Shown here: positions 6,914 to 8,201 of the stretch, in pieces
How positions within the stretch are numbered: the stretch's first letter is position 1
How the letters are laid out: each line of letters opens with the position of its first letter
DNA from: an uncultured Clostridia bacterium
GTDB taxonomy: Bacteria > Bacillota > Clostridia > Christensenellales > Aristaeellaceae
Reading direction: 5' to 3'
NCBI GenBank assembly: GCA_934647145.1
Contig: CAKUFB010000117.1
Coordinates: 1 to 8,201, forward strand
DNA length: 8,201 nt
The notes under the pieces: model-generated
The model's input: only the letters and a program-made list of their open reading frames with translations
The model's database searches: none
What the model was told of the DNA's origin: nothing
Made by a program: the position numbers and the translations under genes

Positions 6914-7747
6914 ATGAAAGGCATGCTTTTCGACATTCAGCGCGCCTCCATTGTGGATGGGCCGGGATTTCGCACCGCGGTCTTCTTTAAGGGCTGCAAT
7001 CTGCGCTGCGCCTGGTGCCATAACCCCGAAAGCCAGTCTCCCGCGCCGCAGCTGCTGTTTTATCAGGATCGCTGTACGCATTGCGGGCAGTGCGTACGCG
7101 CCTGCCCTCATGGGCTGAAAGCATGCGATTTGTGCGGGCGATGCGCCGAGGCGTGCCCGCAGGAGGCGCGCAGCCTGTGCGGCGCTGAATATACGGCGGA
7201 GGAAGTGATGAAGAAAATCCGGCCGGATCGCCTGTTCTATCAGACGTCCGGCGGCGGGGTCACCTTCTCGGGCGGCGAATGCCTGCTGCAGCCGAGCTTT
7301 CTCAAGGCGCTGCTTTGCGCCTGCAAAAAAGAGAAAATCCACACGGCCGTCGATACGGCGGGAGCCGTGGCGTGGGAGCGGTTCGAGGAAATTCTCCCTG
7401 AGACCGATCTGTTCCTCTACGATGTGAAGAGCATGGATTCCCGGCGGCACAGGGAATATACGGGCGCCGGCAACGAACAGATACTGGAAAACCTGTCCCG
7501 CCTGCTGAGAATCGGGAAGCGGGTCTGGGTGCGCGTGCCGGTGATTCCGGGGGTGAACGATACGCCGGAGGAGATGCGGGCGCTGCGCGCCTTTCTCCTG
7601 TGCAATGGCTACCCGGAAAAGGTGGAGCTTTTGCCCTATCACCGGATGGGCGAAATGAAATGGAAGGCGCTGGGCAAAGAAGCGGCTCTTTTTAGCCCGC
7701 CCGGCGCAAAGCAGATGGACATGCTGCGCGACGCCGCGGCGCCATAG
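6914..7747 (+). CDS. Glycyl radical enzyme activating enzyme (radical SAM, two 4Fe-4S ferredoxin motifs)
   Basis: This 277-residue radical-SAM activase abstracts a hydrogen from the glycine of its partner GRE. The SAM-cluster motif CNLRCAWC (CX3CX2C, Cys28, 32 and 35) follows the activase signature DGPGFRTAVFFKGC. Two CX2CX2CX3C ferredoxin motifs (Cys54, 57, 60, 64 and Cys71, 74, 77, 81) form a compact insert for two more 4Fe-4S clusters, as in activases of dehydratases and decarboxylases but not PflA. SGGE at 119-122 is the SAM-binding GGE, followed by DVKSMD (170-175) and VRVPVIPGVND (about 206-216). GGAG at 6901-6904 is 9 nt before the ATG at 6914 but only 3 nt before an alternative ATG at 6908, so 6914 is preferred; the choice changes only two residues. 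The gene is in the GRE2 operon and is the only activase in the window, so it may also serve GRE1. Confidence 0.96.
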   Translation: MKGMLFDIQRASIVDGPGFRTAVFFKGCNLRCAWCHNPESQSPAPQLLFYQDRCTHCGQCVRACPHGLKACDLCGRCAEACPQEARSLCGAEYTAEEVMKKIRPDRLFYQTSGGGVTFSGGECLLQPSFLKALLCACKKEKIHTAVDTAGAVAWERFEEILPETDLFLYDVKSMDSRRHREYTGAGNEQILENLSRLLRIGKRVWVRVPVIPGVNDTPEEMRALRAFLLCNGYPEKVELLPYHRMGEMKWKALGKEAALFSPPGAKQMDMLRDAAAP

Positions 7748-7785
7748 CGATATGGACTTGACCGGGCGCAAAAACTGCAGGGAAA

Positions 7786-7821
7786 CGATTTTTTTCTGGA
7801 AAATGGGATTTACAAAAATCG
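7786..7821. other. AT-rich inverted repeat downstream of the activase gene
   Basis: CGATTTTT (7786-7793) and AAAAATCG (7814-7821) form an 8-bp inverted repeat with a 20-nt loop, and seven T residues run at 7789-7795. There is no GC-rich stem before the T-run, so it is not a convincing intrinsic terminator for the GRE2 operon. A second small inverted repeat, GTGCA/TGCAC, lies at 7837-7848. Termination may instead involve the hairpins that follow from 7856. Confidence 0.35.
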
Positions 7822-7855
7822 CTCCGTGCCCACGCTGTGCATTTGCACTGCCCGA

Positions 7856-7950
7856 GTCGGAAACGCCGACAGGAGTTTTCCGGAGAATTCCGGAAAACCG
7901 AAGAAACCAGCCGCTCCAATTTATGGCGGCTGGTTTCGTGCTCTATTCGG
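7856..7950 (+). repeat. Hairpin-rich repeat element, diverged copy 3
   Basis: This has the same architecture as 58-155 and 278-372 but almost wholly different stem sequences. Hairpin C (GTCGG 7856-7860, CCGAC 7866-7870) is followed after 4 nt by hairpin A (arms GTTTTCCGGA 7875-7884 and TCCGGAAAAC 7889-7898). The linker CGAA (7899-7902) and hairpin B follow: 12-bp arms GAAACCAGCCGC (7903-7914) and GCGGCTGGTTTC (7926-7937) around the 11-nt loop TCCAATTTATG. A 13-nt spacer starting GTG leads into the 30-nt repeat units. Linker lengths, CGAA and the TCCAATYWATG loop are conserved, while both arms of each stem have changed together. I did not find the G-rich hairpin of the left copies upstream of this one. 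Confidence 0.8.
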
Positions 7951-8070
7951 CGGCAGCAAGTGGCAGTCGGCCCTGCCGACCGGCAGCAAGTGGAACCGGG
8001 CACTGCCCGGCGACAGCAGGTGGCAGTCGGCCCTGCCGACCGGCAGCAAGTGCATGCAGGCTCAGCCTGC
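7951..8070 (+). repeat. Four tandem 30-bp units, each a conserved core plus a 15-nt hairpin
   Basis: Units lie at 7951-7980, 7981-8010, 8011-8040 and 8041-8070 with an exact 30-bp period. The first half of each is close to CGGCAGCAAGTGG. The second half is a 15-nt inverted repeat with 6-bp arms and a 3-nt loop whose sequence varies: GTCGGC/GCCGAC in units 1 and 3, CCGGGC/GCCCGG in unit 2, GCAGGC/GCCTGC in unit 4. Similar units occur at 156-215 and 373-402. An open frame runs through the array on the plus strand, but the conservation pattern is of hairpins, so translation is unlikely. Confidence 0.88.
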
Positions 8071-8090
8071 CCTCTCGAGCTCTCCGGGGG

Positions 8091-8140
8091 TTTTTCGACA
8101 GTCTGACGCCGCCTGCGGGCGGCTTCAGCTTGTCAAAAAA
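8091..8140. other. 50-nt imperfect palindrome flanked by T and A runs
   Basis: Nested arms pair symmetrically: TTTTT (8091-8095) with the A-run at 8135-8140, GACA (8097-8100) with TGTC (8131-8134), CTGA (8103-8106) with TCAG (8125-8128), and GCCGCC (8108-8113) with GGCGGC (8118-8123) around the loop TGCG, broken only by small symmetric mismatches. A long stem next to T and A runs recalls a bidirectional terminator, although the T-run lies inside the stem on each strand. It overlaps the hairpin at 8126-8155. Confidence 0.6.
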
Positions 8141-8155
8141 GGTTTTGACAAGCTG
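8126..8155. other. Perfect 13-bp hairpin overlapping the upstream palindrome
   Basis: CAGCTTGTCAAAA (8126-8138) and TTTTGACAAGCTG (8143-8155) are perfect reverse complements around a 4-nt loop. Its left arm is also the right arm of the 8091-8140 palindrome, so the two folds exclude each other. Just beyond it, 8161-8180 forms a further short G/C hairpin (CGGGG ... CCCCG). Confidence 0.7.
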
Positions 8156-8201
8156 GTGGACGGGGAAGCACGCTCCCCCGCCACTGCCACCCTCACCAGT
8201 T

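Noticed and set aside
5210..7771. Very long open frame (853 codons) antisense to GRE2 and the activase
   Set aside because: It spans two recognised genes on the other strand, has low-complexity composition and no plausible domain. It is a by-product of strong GC bias at third positions.
7951..8070. The 30-bp tandem array as a CRISPR
   Set aside because: The variable halves are short palindromes, one of them used twice, not unique spacers. There is no roughly 30-nt spacer between repeats and no cas gene.
7837..8106. Small open frame across the hairpin array (89 codons)
   Set aside because: It has no good ribosome binding site, reads through several perfect inverted repeats, and its repeated peptide only mirrors the DNA repeats.

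Overview
The window looks like chromosomal DNA of a GC-rich, strictly anaerobic Firmicute (class Clostridia, probably a gut-type lineage). The basis is two oxygen-sensitive glycyl radical enzymes (GREs), a ferredoxin-type activase, strong AGGAGG-like ribosome binding sites, sigma-A-type promoters and strong GC bias at third codon positions. The genus cannot be fixed from sequence reading alone.

Layout. Positions 1-425 hold two tandem copies of a non-coding, hairpin-rich repeat element. A GRE gene (GRE1, 426-2669, minus) is divergent from an AraC-type regulator (2854-3660, plus). A second AraC-type regulator (3696-4490, minus) converges on the first across 35 bp and is divergent from a second GRE gene (GRE2, 4646-6895, plus). 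GRE2 is followed within 18 bp by a radical-SAM GRE-activating enzyme (6914-7747, plus). The locus is therefore two mirrored modules, GRE1/AraC-1 and AraC-2/GRE2-activase, each with its own divergent promoter region. Positions 7748-8201 are non-coding and hold a third, strongly diverged copy of the hairpin element, four tandem 30-bp repeat units and a large palindrome.

How the genes may work together. Each AraC-type protein probably senses a small molecule through its N-terminal domain and controls the GRE next to it. The activase uses S-adenosylmethionine and an iron-sulfur cluster to put the glycyl radical on GRE2, and possibly also on GRE1, because no second activase is present in the window. 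GRE1 has a Cys-Tyr-Glu active-site triad like the Cys-x-Glu of radical eliminases (dehydratases and C-N/C-S lyases). GRE2 has Cys-Trp-Gly and lacks that glutamate, so the two enzymes probably do different chemistry. Neither has the Cys-Cys pair of true pyruvate formate-lyase. No transporter, dehydrogenase or microcompartment gene is present to reveal the substrates.

The most unusual signal is the flanking repeat. Three copies share exact linker lengths, a CGAA linker and a TCCAAT-type 11-nt loop, while the stems differ in sequence between the left and right copies yet remain perfect inverted repeats. This pattern of compensatory change points to selection on a folded RNA or single-stranded DNA.
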